DNA from: Chara braunii
Lineage: Eukaryota; Streptophyta; Charophyceae; Charales; Characeae
Direction of reading: 5' to 3'
Assembly (NCBI GenBank): GCA_003427395.1
Contig: BFEA01000441.1
Coordinates: 1,253,593 to 1,312,993 of the forward strand
DNA length: 59,401 nt
Under the pieces are notes generated by a model that was not told the DNA's origin, ran no database searches, and worked only from the letters and a program-made list of their open reading frames with translations. Each line of letters begins with the position of its first letter. The first letter of the stretch is position 1. Positions 9,788 through 22,390 of the stretch are shown here, one piece after another. The position numbers and the translations under genes were made by a program.

Positions 9788-9834
<47 letters not shown>

Positions 9835-9983
9835 GGTGGGCCGGGGGGCGGGCGGGCTGACGGACAGAGGGATGGACAGAGGGAGGGACAGAGGGAGGGA
9901 CAGAGGGAGGGAGGGACGGAGGGATGGACAGATGGGCGGGCAGGCGGGCGGGCGGACGGACGGACGTACATCAGTAACATCAG

Positions 9984-10098
9984 TCATGGCATGGACCATG
10001 ATGCCATTGTCCCACAGCTCCCAGTGGTCAGAGGCATGTACGATGGCGTGGTCCGTGTATGATGTAGGCAGAGATGTGGGATGGAGAATTAAACCACT
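9984..10098. repeat. local repeat unit, copy 3
   Basis: First half is almost identical to copies 1 and 2; the second half is diverged (CATGTACGATGGCGTGGTCC), and no GA tract follows. It is clearly a genuine separate copy. Confidence 0.85.
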
Positions 10099-11310
10099 CG
10101 CCTACGTGAGCATTGTGTAGTTCAAGTCGCGGTCCGTCATTGCTACTTGTAGGACAGCAGTGGTAAATCCTCTTTCTCTGGAATAATTACAATCCTCTGG
10201 CTGTAGGCGGGGAAGATCAGCATCAAGCTGAAGGGCAATTGCAAGGAAGTCTGACTGTGTATAAAACCGGTGGTTGAGAATGTAAAGATAGATATTAGTA
10301 GCAGGCAGACCACAAAGATTGGCGGGGATCTCAGGTTGGTGTGCTGGATGCTGGCCAACAATTGGCAGATCACCTCGATGGTGTTGCAAGCCCAAAATAT
10401 TTGGGCCCATTCGCTGATCAGTCATTGCAGATCACCCATGTGGTGTGTTCGTTGTGAGGCAAAAAATTGCAGCTTATCCAAATGATGTTGGTCGGCCATT
10501 TGCAACGTATATGTACATATGCATATATATGTCAAACAGAAGTGCAAGGCCCACTAAAGTATGATGCTCTTGTGATTGACCTACAGAAGCTTTCGTCCAT
10601 CTTGAGTCGAGAAATCATCACCAAGGAGAATCTGGATATTACGACATATAGACATCATGCCCATGTAGCTGAAGATCAGGCCTCAGTGGTGCGGTGTTCA
10701 TGCTTAGAGAGCACAAACCTGGGCATAATAGCGACCAGGTTCGTACTTTCGTAGCATGAACATATCACCAGTGGGATCTCGTAGCAAAGCTTTTAAGCAT
10801 GTTGTGTTGTGTACCGGTGGGGTGTGGCATGCTAATATCAAAGAACTGTTGTGTGTTGTGACTGTAGCTGAAAGCTCTGTAAGGTTACGACATCCGGAGT
10901 TCCTTCGTGGCAGTGCTTTTGTAACTCAGTGTGGTATAGTGCCGACCGCATCCATCAGAGCTTAAATATAGTTAGTGGTCTGATAATCCAGGGGTAGGTT
11001 GATAATCTAAAACTCCCTCTCACAAAGACCAGTTATTATCCTAACCATTGGTACGTTGATAACCTAATGCTGCTTCCTTTCCCCGCTGCACTGCACACCG
11101 TCTTGACGCCAATTCATCAGCCCTGTCATCCTTCTGGCTTTCCTTGTCTACTCTCTCTTGATTCCCCGCCCCCCCTTCCGTTTACCCCCCTCCCCCCAAG
11201 CACGCACACAAACACCCTCGTCCAATCTTTGTCCTGGTCTGATAACTTGGCCTGCCGTTCCATTGCTTTGTTATCAGTCCAAACTTCCCTTAGAAAAAAA
11301 ACAGTAGTTG
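10099..11310. other. no gene recognised
   Basis: Short frames on both strands, nothing identifiable. AAACCGGTGG and a CAGAGCTTAAATATAG stretch give no promoter call I would defend. The right part is C-rich (11160-11200). Confidence 0.4.
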
Positions 11311-11705
11311 GATCTGACCGAAACCACATTACCCAACTCTTAAACTCTTGTAACAGGCAAATCATCAAAAGAACAACAACCAGACCTGACTGAAGCCACA
11401 TTGTCCGGTTGGAGTAAGGAATAAGATGACATAGCAGCTAAGCCAAACCAAAGCCACATTGCCTAGTTGCACGGATAACAACTTACAGCGGTATGGCAAT
11501 CAGACCTGATCGTATCCCATTGTCTGATTGCCAAGAAGACGAACAATACAACATTCAAGCAAGACCGAAGTCACATTGTTTGGCTGTGAAGAAGAGACAT
11601 CAACAAATATTACAGCAAATAGATCTAATCGAAGCCACATTGTTTAGTTGCAGAGGAAACAGAACGAACAAAGAGGTAGGTCAAACCGAAGTCACATTGC
11701 CTGAC
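11311..11705. repeat. array of seven spaced copies of a CCGAAGCCACATTG motif
   Basis: Variants of CAGACCTGACCGAAGCCACA followed by TTGTCTGGTTG occur at 11311, 11381, 11441, 11501, 11561, 11621 and 11681. The pitch is about 60-70 nt, with unrelated sequence between copies. CAGAC at one end and GTCTG at the other could pair. The arrangement resembles regulatory or leader arrays of retroelements; no function is known to me. Confidence 0.75.
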
Positions 11706-12726
11706 CCTTTGGGGACCCAATCAATGCGGACAAAACTACCTTCCTCTCACCTTCCCCCCAATTCATCTCCTTCAGTTTAAATTTCAAGCAATATTTTGAA
11801 TGAAGTTTTCAATAAAGTAAAATTTGTAGGGGTGCATAAATATATAGCAATCAAAGTACAGAGGTGTATAGAGTAAGGGATTACTGGGTTCAGACAAGGC
11901 AGAGAAGAGCATACCTAATAGTTATCTGCCTCCATAACTTCAAATGTGTCCCGGCATAGCTCCCGCAATCGTTGGGTGGACCTCGCACAAGGCCTTGCTG
12001 CGGTCGGGTGGAGGCGCTGCGCCCCGCCGTTACGACCTCACCGACGAGAGATGGTAGCGGGCGGACATGGCGCGACCATGCCAGGTATGGTTGAGCGGTA
12101 ACGCGCGACGATGTTGGGCGCCGCTGGGCATAGAGGGTGGCTATGATAGGTGGTCAACGATGCAGAGAGTCAGTGCTGTTACTGCTGCTGTAGGACGTAC
12201 TCTCTATATCCCAACACTTGAAAGCACTTGTAGTGCCCTCTCATTGTCTTGTGCCTCTCACGGGCTGCGGGTTAGCATGCCGTGTGAGGCGGGGTGAGAC
12301 TCTCTGCTGGGTCTTGCATCGGGAGGAATCATTTGTGCTCTTCTTCTTGCACAATTTGGTGGAGGAGGTCCGGCCAGAAGCAAGAGGGAGAGGAGCGATG
12401 TGTCCCACGAGATGGGAGGAGGAGTGGAGTGTTTGAGACTGTCTTCGTCTTCGCAACATACAAGCAGCAGTATCAAGAATCGGGGAGAGGTCGTTTATCT
12501 GCAGCAATGGGCTACAACGACAGGCATCATCATCGGGGACTTATTCATCATCTTCATCGTCTTTATCAGCATCAACAGGGTAGGTTTCAACTTTAACACC
12601 ATGTTTAGGGGGCCTGCGCGGCACTCATCGTTAAAATTTCATTATCGGTGCTGCTCGCCCCTTTTAGTATCATCACCATCATCATCATACGGTCATCAGC
12701 ACTAGCAGAATCTTGAGTTAGCGCAG
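11706..12726. other. no gene recognised
   Basis: AT-rich up to 11900, GC-rich 11940-12420, short overlapping frames on both strands. Nothing recognised. Confidence 0.4.
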
Positions 12727-12890
12727 GGCGATGGGCGCGATCATCATCATAGTCATTATCATCTTAATCATCACTACCATTATCATCATCATCTTATCAG
12801 CATCATCATCATTACCAATATCATTATTATCATCATCATCAATATCACTCTCAGATTCATCATCATTGACATCATTTGGTTTTACTTTAA
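12727..12890. repeat. (ATC)n-rich microsatellite
   Basis: Long imperfect run of ATC trinucleotides; the plus strand reads as Ile/Ser/Leu homopolymer, which explains the open frame here. Confidence 0.9.
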
Positions 12891-13654
12891 CATCAACTGT
12901 TCTGAATCGTTAGCATATTTGCAGGAATCATCACGATAATTACGTAATTTTATTCCTTGATTATACTCTTTAATTAATCCTGAGGTTTTTTTGAATTTCA
13001 CTATCATAGATTCATAGCTAAATCCTGATAGTTTTTCTGATAATTACTTTCTGCTATCTAAATTGGTGGGAGTAGTCATCTGTTCATTGGGCGCAAGGGG
13101 AAGGGGAATAATTGTAATAATCTTTACTGCTGCCCTGCGCCCTTTTCAACGGGTCCTTTTCAGAAAATTCTGAGTTTATTCTTGGGCTGGATTGATTATT
13201 TTCGAAGGGCAGAACTGGGAGAGTGGGGTGGATAGGGAGCGCTATCCTGCAGGGGATTCACAAGGAGGGGGGTGAATGTCTCGAAGAGGGTAGAAGCGGA
13301 GTTGGGGGTTTGTCCTGTTTCTGGGGCTGGGGTGGTGGGAGGGGTCAACATCGTCCTCAGTGGAGGCAGAAACGGGCAGGGGGCGGTGAGGGCATGTTTT
13401 AGGAGGGAACTGCGTGTCCTCAGGGACAGGGGTGGGGGGGGTTGGTCCTATGTTGGGGTCGAGGGAGAGTGGGACGCTCGCCTCGGCGGGGGCAGTGTAG
13501 GGCTGAGGGGGTAGGGGGAGGGAGGGGTGATGTTCTTTTGAAGATTTCTAATCTTCCAGTCCAGTAATTTCGTTCGCCTCTCGAGGAGGTTGTGGGAATA
13601 GGTAATATCTGGCATGTCATCTTTGATCCTGCGTAGGGTGGTCGAAAATTCGGT
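12891..13654. other. no gene recognised
   Basis: AT-rich to about 13070, then strongly G-rich on the plus strand (13240-13530). Frames here are a product of the G-rich composition. Confidence 0.4.
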
Positions 13655-13950
13655 GGCCCTTGAAGACCGATGCTGGAGCAACGATGGTCGGAGCCAGAGC
13701 CAGGTGGCGCAACTTAGTGGGGGCATAAGGCCTGGTAGAGAGATCTGGGGGGCTGTTTGCGGGGGCAGTATCAGTGGTCATCGGGGGTCATAACTGAAGC
13801 AATGCTGGCTGGTGCTGGAGCAAGGTGGTGCAACTCTGTAACCCAGCCTGATGGGAGCATGAGGCCTGGAAGAGCTTCGGTTCGTGCTGAAAACGGCCAT
13901 GCTAGTGATGGTCGAAGGTGGATTGAATAGGTTTCACCTATCTGATTCGT
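13655..13950. repeat. dispersed repeat (GATGCTGGAGCAACG family), copy 1
   Basis: Starts GGCCCTTGAAGACCGATGCTG and ends near TTTCACCTATCTGATT. Within the unit a GGAGC...AAGGTGGTGCAACTCTGT submotif is itself repeated. Copies at 14087-14410 and 54418-54724. Confidence 0.85.
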
Positions 13951-14086
13951 GGCTGGGAGGCTTGTTGACACACAATTTCTGAATGTTTCTGAGTTTTCCT
14001 TTTCTTCAATTGTTTTTTTTTTTTTTAAACCTTGTTCTCTTCGGTTAACCCATCTGTGATTCTGCTGAGTTTGGTTGCAATACAGC

Positions 14087-14410
14087 GGCCTTCGAAGACT
14101 GATGCTGGAGCAACGCTGGCCGGAGCCGGAGCGAGGTGGTGCAACTCTGTGACCTAGCTCAAAGGGGGCGTGAGGCCTGGGAGAGATCCTGGGGGCTGTT
14201 TGTGGGGGCAGTCTCAGTGGTCATCGGGGGCGGAGCTGGTGCAATGCGGGCCGGAGGCTGGAGCAAGGTGGTGCAACTCTGTAACTTAGCCTAATGAGGG
14301 CACGAGGCCTGGTAGAGATCCGGCTTTTTGCTGTAGACGGCTATGCTGGCGGGTTCATAGATGAGACTAAACGAGTTTTTCAGCTATTTCTTCATGGTTG
14401 GGAGGTGTTG
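14087..14410. repeat. dispersed repeat (GATGCTGGAGCAACG family), copy 2
   Basis: Same layout as copy 1 (GGCCTTCGAAGACTGATGC start), with a diverged end. Copies 1 and 2 are in tandem, separated by a T run and about 130 nt. Confidence 0.85.
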
Positions 14411-14469
14411 GTACTTAGGGTTTGAATCTTTAGAACTTTTCATCATCCATAGAGCTTTTTAGTCCAAGT

Positions 14470-14592
14470 CGGGTGATGTCCCCGGTAGTTCATGATTTTG
14501 TACCTTCATAAGGGACGTTGGGCCCGGTTTCCCGCCGTGTTGCTCCCCACGAATAGATTTGGAGCATCGTCTCTCTTAAAAAAAAAAAAGGT
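14470..14592 (+). mobile_element. retroelement 3' end with A tail
   Basis: ATTTTGTACCTTCATAAGGGACGTTGGGCCCGG-like sequence ending in a run of A at about 14578-14590. A related end (CCACCTAATTTTGTAAGGGATG ... CCCGTTTCCCAGC, then A-rich) follows at about 14808-14884. Two related A-tailed ends in one orientation suggest LINE 3' termini; no LINE protein remains here. Confidence 0.45.
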
Positions 14593-14807
14593 AACTAACT
14601 TAGGGTTGACATGACTATTGTGATTACAGTTTTCAGTGATGAACTTTAGATTTTCTTAGTATTTTCATTTCTTCGGGATAATTTAGATTGTGATGATAAT
14701 TTTTGTTGACTTTGTGAGTTGTTCGGGCTGTGGAATTGGTTGTGGAGTTGGCCGTGGGAATCTAGTGGTCCCCTCTATGTGCTTGGCCAATGATGCCTTG
14801 CCCACTG

Positions 14808-14884
14808 AGGGCCCCACCTAATTTTGTAAGGGATGCCAAGCCCGTTTCCCAGCTTTTATTAAAAAAAAAAAGAAAAAAAAAAAG
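14808..14884 (+). mobile_element. second retroelement 3' end with A tail
   Basis: Related to 14470-14592, ending in A11GA11. Same inference as for that entry. Confidence 0.45.
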
Positions 14885-16800
14885 GCCTTGTTGCGGTCTT
14901 GTGGGTTGCAATCTCACGTGGTCACCCTCCTCTTCGAACCACAGATTAGACCTAACAGTAAGAAAGGCAGAAGAAGGAACGTTAAGTCGCTGAGATACAC
15001 TGAGGGTGCACTCAGACTCGGATGAGAGGACCTTGATTGCTTCAATCGTCTCAAATCAACAGAGTATTGACTTCAAGCACAATATTGTAGTTCAGTCATT
15101 TTCATGCAGTGTTCTTACTCAGAAAGTTCAATAAACAGTAGGGCGTAGTAACTTGGCGGCAGCGGTCCGCTGATGGTGTGAGCAATGACACCTCGTTGTG
15201 CAATCACCAGCAACCATTGTGCGAACTCTAGTAGCTATAGCCCGTTGATTTAACGGCCTTGGGTCTCCATGAACTAGATTCTATTAATAATACGCAACGT
15301 GCAACAACAGCATGACCGTAGTAGTGGAGACTTTGGTAACAAAGACACTTAAACTCGGTTGTATCATCTTCACAAATAACAACACTTCGAAAACGCACCA
15401 ATCATACCAGAGCACATCGCAGCGAGACCGGCCTTCAGCAACAACAGATCTACGAAGTCTCAACAACAATGAAGAATCCAGAACTCGACTGCAGCAGTCA
15501 CTAGCAGATTGAAGTTCAATGAGCAACAATCTGTCGAGTGAGGAGAGCAATAGTATTGCAGTTGCTGGTAATAACCCAGCTGCACCATTCAGTTAGGAGC
15601 TAACTTCAAGATACTCTGGCTTCAACAACAAACCACGCTCCTAGCCCTAATCCACAGCAGCCTCGTCTTTCAATCGCCACTCCTCTGTTATGATGGGCAA
15701 AACATTGAAAACGAATTTGTCGTCAGCCCAAGTGAAATCACGTCAGATGCCCCTTGTTGCAGTCACGCATGAGTCACGACTGGGATAGGCATGACGAGCA
15801 CAACCTTAATTACAACGACAATCTCTGGGAGACATACAACGAATAGCGCATAGGAACAAATACGGTCCCAATATCATCGAGCTCCACCTCGAATAACAAA
15901 CAATCACTACGGGGAACAAGGTTGAGGCCAAGATAATGACCACGATAAAGAACACGAGCACGAGCAGTATGGTCCCAATATCATCGAAACCGAGAAACAC
16001 GATTTGGATGATGGCGGAATCAAACAACAACATCACGACTATAAGAATGAACACCACATCTTCCCCCTTTCCTTAGCTGAGCAAAACGAGAGTGGATCTT
16101 TCGCTAAAGCACGGGAAGATGCATTCACCTATTCGTTAGGCCACCGCGCTAGGTACGTGCCCCTTTGCGCCCCCTCATACCCAGGCGCAGTACCCTTCCT
16201 CGTACGTTGCTCTTGGCTCCTACTTACTTTGGGTCTAGCTCTGAATCTGTCCGATGAGTAGGACCATGATCAACGACGAAGGCCGCACCCGGGGTGAGAT
16301 GATGATCGCGACGAGTGTAGCGCCCAGAATGCAGTTATAAACGCAACGACAGTGCCATGATAAAGGTGGTGATCATAAAAGTCGTAATAAAGATAGCAAC
16401 CAGGGCAGTGGTAAGCACAACAAGGTGATCATGAGCGCAACAAACAAACTTGCGATTACAAACGGCAAGCAAAACGAGCACTTGGAATGAGGCCTCCACC
16501 ACGATGGTTTCGCGTCGGGATCGCAACAATGGGCATCGCCTTCACGGCGATGCACTTGACTACGATTACGCTCCACTGCTTATCAAAATACGCAAAATGA
16601 GAGTGAATCTTTTGCTAAGACGCAGAAAGATACATCACGTGAAAACTTCTCTTTTCCAAGTGCAACCGCTCATCTTTTGCTAAACTTTAAGTCTGACAAC
16701 GCCATTAAATTCGCCCTATATTAGAACCTTTGCTTCACACCTCTCCCCTTTGGTTAGTCATTCGATCTGATAAAGTGATTTCTGCCCCGCTGTCAGTGTG
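14885..16800. other. no gene recognised; diverged internal duplications
   Basis: GGTCCCAATATCATCGA occurs at about 15867 and 15972. GCAAAACGAGAGTGGATCTT (16081) reappears diverged at about 16592. These indicate an old tandem organisation. No recognisable coding region. Confidence 0.45.
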
Positions 16801-16801
16801 A

Positions 16802-16819
16802 ATACCCTTACAAGGGTAT
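16802..16819. other. short palindrome ATACCCTTACAAGGGTAT
   Basis: Almost perfect 18-nt palindrome. A relative, GAATACCCTTGCAAGGATATTC, lies at 52998-53019. Such shared hairpins could mark related element ends; not established. Confidence 0.5.
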
Positions 16820-19800
16820 CCGCCCTGGGTTTTGCAAGAGACAGAAAATAGGTCTGGTCTAAAGGTTTAAGGTTACCGTGCCAGGTGCGACCGCGTCTGA
16901 TGTTTACGTGGACTGAGAGGTTGACTAGAATAGGGAGTGTGTGGGCGCGTAGACTTAAGGCGCGCGTGATCTCTCTTCTTATTGATTCTTGTGAAGTCGG
17001 CATTGGCCACCAACCGAGATTTTTATTTTTAAATTAAATTAGGATTAAAAAGATCTTGTCATTTGACTGTTGCACTTGCCTACGACTTGTGCGTACGTGC
17101 GGAAGATGACATCGACAACAATGTGATTTTGAAAACGTTTCGGTAGATCTACGCATCGCACAGTATCCGCCTTATTTAGGTGTTTGTCAACACTAGACCC
17201 AGCCTTGGGCCTATCACTATGGTTACAGCGTCGGACTTTCGTCAGAAAGATTCAGGGATCGAGATCGAGTGGCGACGACGCGGGATATCAGAGTAGCGAT
17301 GAGGGACCGAGGGGTTGAAGACCAGGCGGGGTTATCTCCCTTGGTTTTGTCGTTGGCGGCATCAGAACGGTACTGGCGGTTCTTTTTCCTCGGCCATCGT
17401 CTTCTGACGATTAAAAGCTTCTAAATATTTTTATGTATTTTCGGATTACTATTATTTTGCTCCGGTGCTTTCTGACTCAAGCGCGACGCTGAATTGGGAG
17501 GCCGTCGTGACGGTCGAGGGCATTGAGCACGCGCATGTTTTGTTGATCTACCGGTTCCTCGCATATTCGGGATGCTGGCAAAATTCCTTTACCCTGACTA
17601 TTTTGAAATGTGGACCGAGGAGTTCGGCGTGCATGCGAGAGTGGGTGATTTAGCCCACGAGGTAGAAGGAACCAGAGTGGTGGGGACTGACAGCAGATGT
17701 GCTGCCCGTCACCAATGATTGTTGTAGGAGGCATGAGCATGGGATATGTCATCAGGGGTACGAAAGATGGCAAGTTGTGCCTGGGTAGAGCAGCCCAGGG
17801 CACAGTCGCACAGGCGACAGGCTGAAGATTAATGCTGACTGAATATTTGCTACTAGCACCAAGATCTGTACTGGGGTCCGTATCACTTAGGCCCACATTC
17901 CGGGTTTCGCAGCAGGGTCTGCGTCCTCTCATTGGTAGCTCTGGAGGAATCACCAAGACCATCGAGTGCAATAGCGGTTCTGACTGGTGTGTTGGTACCA
18001 CACTCCTTAGTAGGTTTCGACCTCTGTGACCCCGCCCTGTGGTCTGTACCAACACATGTTGTGGTGTCCAGGTTAATGCGCGGTACTGATGGCAGCTAGG
18101 ACCATAGGCTCACTGGCGGAGGCCACGACGATACTACTGAGCGAAATCGTCTGTCGGACTTGGGTACAATGGGCGAGAGACTAGCCGGATCGACTCATAG
18201 CCGACTTTTCCTCTGAGGTCTTCAGGTGAGGTCGGAGCTGTCGGGCGGCCTGTTGAGCGGTCGAAAGAATGCGTTGGACGAATTGTCGTTGACGTCAACA
18301 AAGAAAAGCAGAAAAAAGGGGCGGTGAAGGAATGAACGGAGAACGAAGAGAGTGGGAATAACAAAGGGAGTAGTAGATGGGCGTCCTTTTGAGCATGGCG
18401 AATCTATTGGTGAGGTAGAACAACGGAAATAATCAGTATAGGAAGAAGTTAGTACAAAGAGTTGTGCGCAGTGATGGCGGAGGTGACAATGGCGGGAGCG
18501 AAAGTTGTGAAACTCACCCGGTTCTTAATGAAATCGGGCGAGTAAAGGTACTAATTGAGGTTTCGACAGGTTGCGAGCTTGATAAAAGTGTCGGTTGTCA
18601 TGATAGATTAGTAAATAGGTTAGTACGAGTTTCAGAGGCTGCACGTGGACGGGGTGTGCTTCTACCGAAGGAGGTGAAGAAATTGAGTCTCCATCGTTCC
18701 TTGACAGAATCGACCGTGGCAAGACTTCAAATCGGGGTTCTTAGCTAGGGCGACCGCAGTAGTGAAGACGGGTTTGGAGATAAGACGGCGGAGTTGGTGA
18801 TACGGTACGCAGGACTACGTGAAGAAGAAGAGCGTCTTCGACGGAAGGATGTATTTGTCTGCGTTCTAACAGTAGATCCATCATTGTTTGGCATGTTTAA
18901 TAAGTAGTAGACGAGGTGCTCTCGTTGTTTGTTGCTTCGCTCTTTAAGATCACCCTGCAACTTGACTCGCTCGACGAATTGATCACAGCCAGTGGGCGAT
19001 GTATCTGGCTACGATCTGGTGGAAATTCATTCCAACCCTTGTTTGTGTTGTCGATTGGTGTAGTGTGTAGAGAACTGTGGGATTAAGGACTTAATCGTTG
19101 ACCTGTACACAACAAGCTGCCAAACGGAGCAACGAGGAGCCAGTGGTGAACCCTACGAGATTATCTATCAACTGAGTCTGAGCAGCGAGGAAGCAAGCCG
19201 TCGGGTTGGTGAATTGTCTGTTAGATGGTGCACCGCCCACCGAATGAATCGAGGTTGAGGGTGATCTGTAGGAAGGCATATTGCCCTTCTCAACAGTTGA
19301 AGCGATGAAGAAGAGAGCTGCCTGGCTGCATACTTGAGGGCTGGCCATCATACTCCACAGCCTTTCGAAACCGAAGAGCTGCGAGAGGATTGTGAGTCAA
19401 GGACTTACCTGTCGGCCATCCGATCCTCGACACGAGAGGGAGGACTGGGGTTAAGGAGAAATTTAACCTATTAACCGATGGGTTGCCCATCTGCCGTATG
19501 AGGTTGTTGGCAATAAGCGATAGAGGCTGGAGAATCACTTATGAGTTGGTGCTCTACTTGTCATGACAAAGAGAATCGACAAGTTGGAGGCTTACCTATT
19601 GACTGGCGTATGGCTCACTATGTTGATCGATGCAGTTGCAGGTAGGCCGTGAGATACAGATCAGGGTTGTTAGCCAGTGCGCCGCTTATTTTGTTGAGTG
19701 AAGTAGTGCGAGTCCAGCCAGAAACTTAGAGTCGATCAAGGCTCAGTAAGGCCGACACAGCTGGTATTTATAAGCGATTGGCATGATTAATAAGTTCATG

Positions 19801-20800
19801 TTACCGTTCCACTGCGGCATGAAAAAGAGGATGAGTTATTTAAGAGCAGGAAGCTATAGGTGTAAGCAAAACAACAGTCAGTCAGGCTGTTGTAGCTTCA
19901 GTCGGTGCGTTGTTCAGCCTGCCTAGACGGGGCAAGCAGAACATAATGTGAGGCTGCAGACTTACCGTTTGACTGGCATGCTACCTACCTTGTGAGTTGG
20001 AGCAGCGGTAGGCCAACTGTGAAAGACGGACTTGGTTGTTGGCCGGTGTGCCATTCGTTCCGCTATACGACGTAATTGAAGAAAGAGTCAAGAGCGTGCA
20101 GACTTACTTGTAATCGGTGCGATTCAGACCACGAAGCTCTACAGAGGAACTGAGTTCTTTAAGGGAAAAAGGAAGGGAGTATTCCTCCAATCCGGGAGGT
20201 CGTCTGGGAGCCAGCGATTGGCAAGTGGACTTCGGTTTGATCGAGAAGCTGCTGTTCGTTTTGGCCGCTATTGCGGGCCCTTCAGGAGATTGAAGATCAC
20301 AAGGTGCTCTCCTGAGAGTTGAGTTGTCCCCCTCTTGTATTTCGAGAGTCTGATACCCCTCCTTCTGTCCTTCTTAGTCTAAGTGTAGTCCTGTTTTGAG
20401 AGGAAGTCGGCAGGCGGGATTGCAACCCGTAGGACCGCAGCAAGACTCTGTGGGAGTTAACCCACCGATTGCGGGAGCTCTGCCGGAACTCAGGAGGAGT
20501 TGTAAAGGCAGGGAATTGAGAGGTAACTATTGTTCTCCCTCTATAAACCCAGCTATAACCCCTATCTATACATCTTTCTACAATTTGATTGAGTATATTG
20601 TCTGCATCCCTACTTTGACTTTATGCTTGACTTTCAGGACACAAACCAGACTTAGTAAAGGAATGTTTGTGTAATTTCAGTTTTAGAGTTGTTGTTTGAC
20701 TAAAAGAATATTGTGAAAAAGGATTGCATATGGGGGGAACGTAGGAGGAAGGTTGTTTTGCTTGTGTTTGACTAGGTCAACCAAAGGCTGGGAGAGTCTC
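16820..20800. other. no gene recognised; degenerate repeat-rich sequence
   Basis: Long frames on opposite strands (17477-18055 minus, 17465-17653 plus) lack any known motif. From about 19400 a motif like GACTTACC.TTGACTGGC recurs (19404, 19592, 19961, 20100) with GGTTGTTAGCC/GGTTGTTGGCC following, pointing to an old irregular tandem structure. It may be retroelement non-coding sequence. Confidence 0.4.
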
Positions 20801-21510
20801 CATAAGATTGGAGGGTCCAGTGCCATGTTTATTTTAAATTGTCTGAAGGACCATACATGTTTCCATAAGATTGGGTGGTCTGGTTGTTTTGACTTGCGAG
20901 GGCTGCATGTGTTTGACTTTCAGGGACCAAGCATCTTTCCATAAAATCGGATGGCTTAGTTGCCTTGTTTCTTTGAGTTTTTCTTATGTTTTATCTGTTA
21001 TGAAGGAGAGTTGGGCATATTTCATAAGATTGGATGACCCTGACCCTCTCTTGTTTTATTCTGAGGGGGAAATTCAGGCAAAGGGCCGGACATGTTCCCA
21101 TGAGATTGGGTGGTCGCGTCTGGAGCCACGCACATGCTGGAACCAAAGGGATAAACTTGTTTATATTTTTATACTATTTTACTTATGAACAGGCTAGTCA
21201 GACATTTTTCCATAAGATTGGATGGTCTGACTATAGCTTATCATTAACTGAAGAGAGTATAAATTAAGAATGAACTTGAGATAAGAAGGGACATGCTGAA
21301 TCTTGATCTAAGATAATTGGTTCAGACATATTTTACCTAAAAAATTAAGTGCAGACAGTTATATATAATTTGGATACTTAAACAGTTCACGGTGACTAGG
21401 TTGGGTAACCTAGTCATGTGCCCAAGGAAGAGAAAAGTTATAGAATTGTGTGTTTGTGTATATTCAATGGCTGAGCTAGACAGGTTGTCATAAGATTGGG
21501 TGGTATAGCT
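20801..21510. repeat. seven interspersed copies of CATAAGATTGGRTGGTC
   Basis: Copies at about 20801, 20864, 20940, 21023, 21099, 21211 and 21489, usually preceded by TTTC. Spacing is irregular (about 60-280 nt) and the sequence between copies is unrelated. The short conserved core with variable spacers is unlike a plain minisatellite. Confidence 0.8.
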
Positions 21511-21789
21511 TTACGCTTTATGTAATCTGGGTATAAGGGATAAATCATTGAAAGACTATGAACTATTTTTTGACAAAGTTTGACTCTGGGTTGGTGAGAG
21601 TACTTACCTTTGTGGTTTGGCCTTGCATGTGGCCGAGTGAGATCACTACCTAGTCTGAGTTTCAGTTTGATAGGTAGTTGCTTTAGTTGCTCGCCACGTG
21701 CTAGAGTCATAGGAGTAAGTTCAATTCCTGAATTTTCTGAGCTAAGTTTATTTTACTTAGATCAATTTCTACATTTTTGGGGATCATTT

Positions 21790-22390
21790 TTTATACTTGG
21801 TCTTGTATAAATTTTGTAAGTCACTTTCTCTATGGGAAGCGCTGCCGAAATTTCTACAAAACCAAGGAGTCAGTCAGATTTTGACTTTTCAAAATTCAAC
21901 TTATTTAAAATTTATGTATGGCTTAGTAAAAATTTGGAAAGTCTCATTTTCTAAAGGGAGTGCAACCCAAATTTTTACTAACTCAGAAAGTTAGACAAAA
22001 TTTGACGTTGGGTAGTCAAATTTATTCTAACTTTTTATAATTAGCCTTGTATAAATTTTGGAAAGCTACTTTCCCTACGGACCTACGGGAAGTGCTGCCG
22101 AAATTTCTACAAATCTAAGGAGTTAGTTAAATTTTGTCTTGGTTGAACTCAAGTTTACTTTGAATTTTTATCTAACTTAGTATAAATCTGGGAATTCTAC
22201 TTTTCTAAAGGAGATGCTGCTCAATTTTTTGTTAATTCAGGAAGTTAGACAAAATTTGGCTTTCTAGACTTGAAGATTATTTATGTTTTCATATTTGAGT
22301 TAGTATAAATTATGAAAAGACATTTTTCCTACAGGAAGCGCTGTCGAAATTTTCATAGTTTAGAGGAGATAGATTTTATTTTGACAGGTG
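21790..22390. repeat. tandem array, about five units of about 120 bp
   Basis: Each unit has TAGTATAAATT.TGG, a CTTTCTCTATGGGAAGCG- or TTCTAAAGGGAGTGC-like middle, and CCGAAATTTCTAC.AA with GGAGTTAG. Two unit types alternate (GGAAGCGCTGCCGAAATTTC and GGGAGTGCAACCCAAATTTT), which suggests a dimeric higher-order repeat. No coding sense. Confidence 0.8.

Noticed and set aside
9174-9980. Frames of 110-121 codons rich in Pro/Ser/Leu or Arg/Glu
   Set aside because: Produced by (GA)n and GGGA/GGAC repeats, and one runs through the adapter (SYTHLDVYKRQ).
11311-11705. CRISPR array
   Set aside because: Repeat-spacer look, but cores are imperfect, no cas genes are present and all other evidence is eukaryotic.
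17477-18055. 192-codon minus-strand frame
   Set aside because: No motif or splice support, and the plus strand of the same region also reads as plausible protein in pieces; too ambiguous to call.
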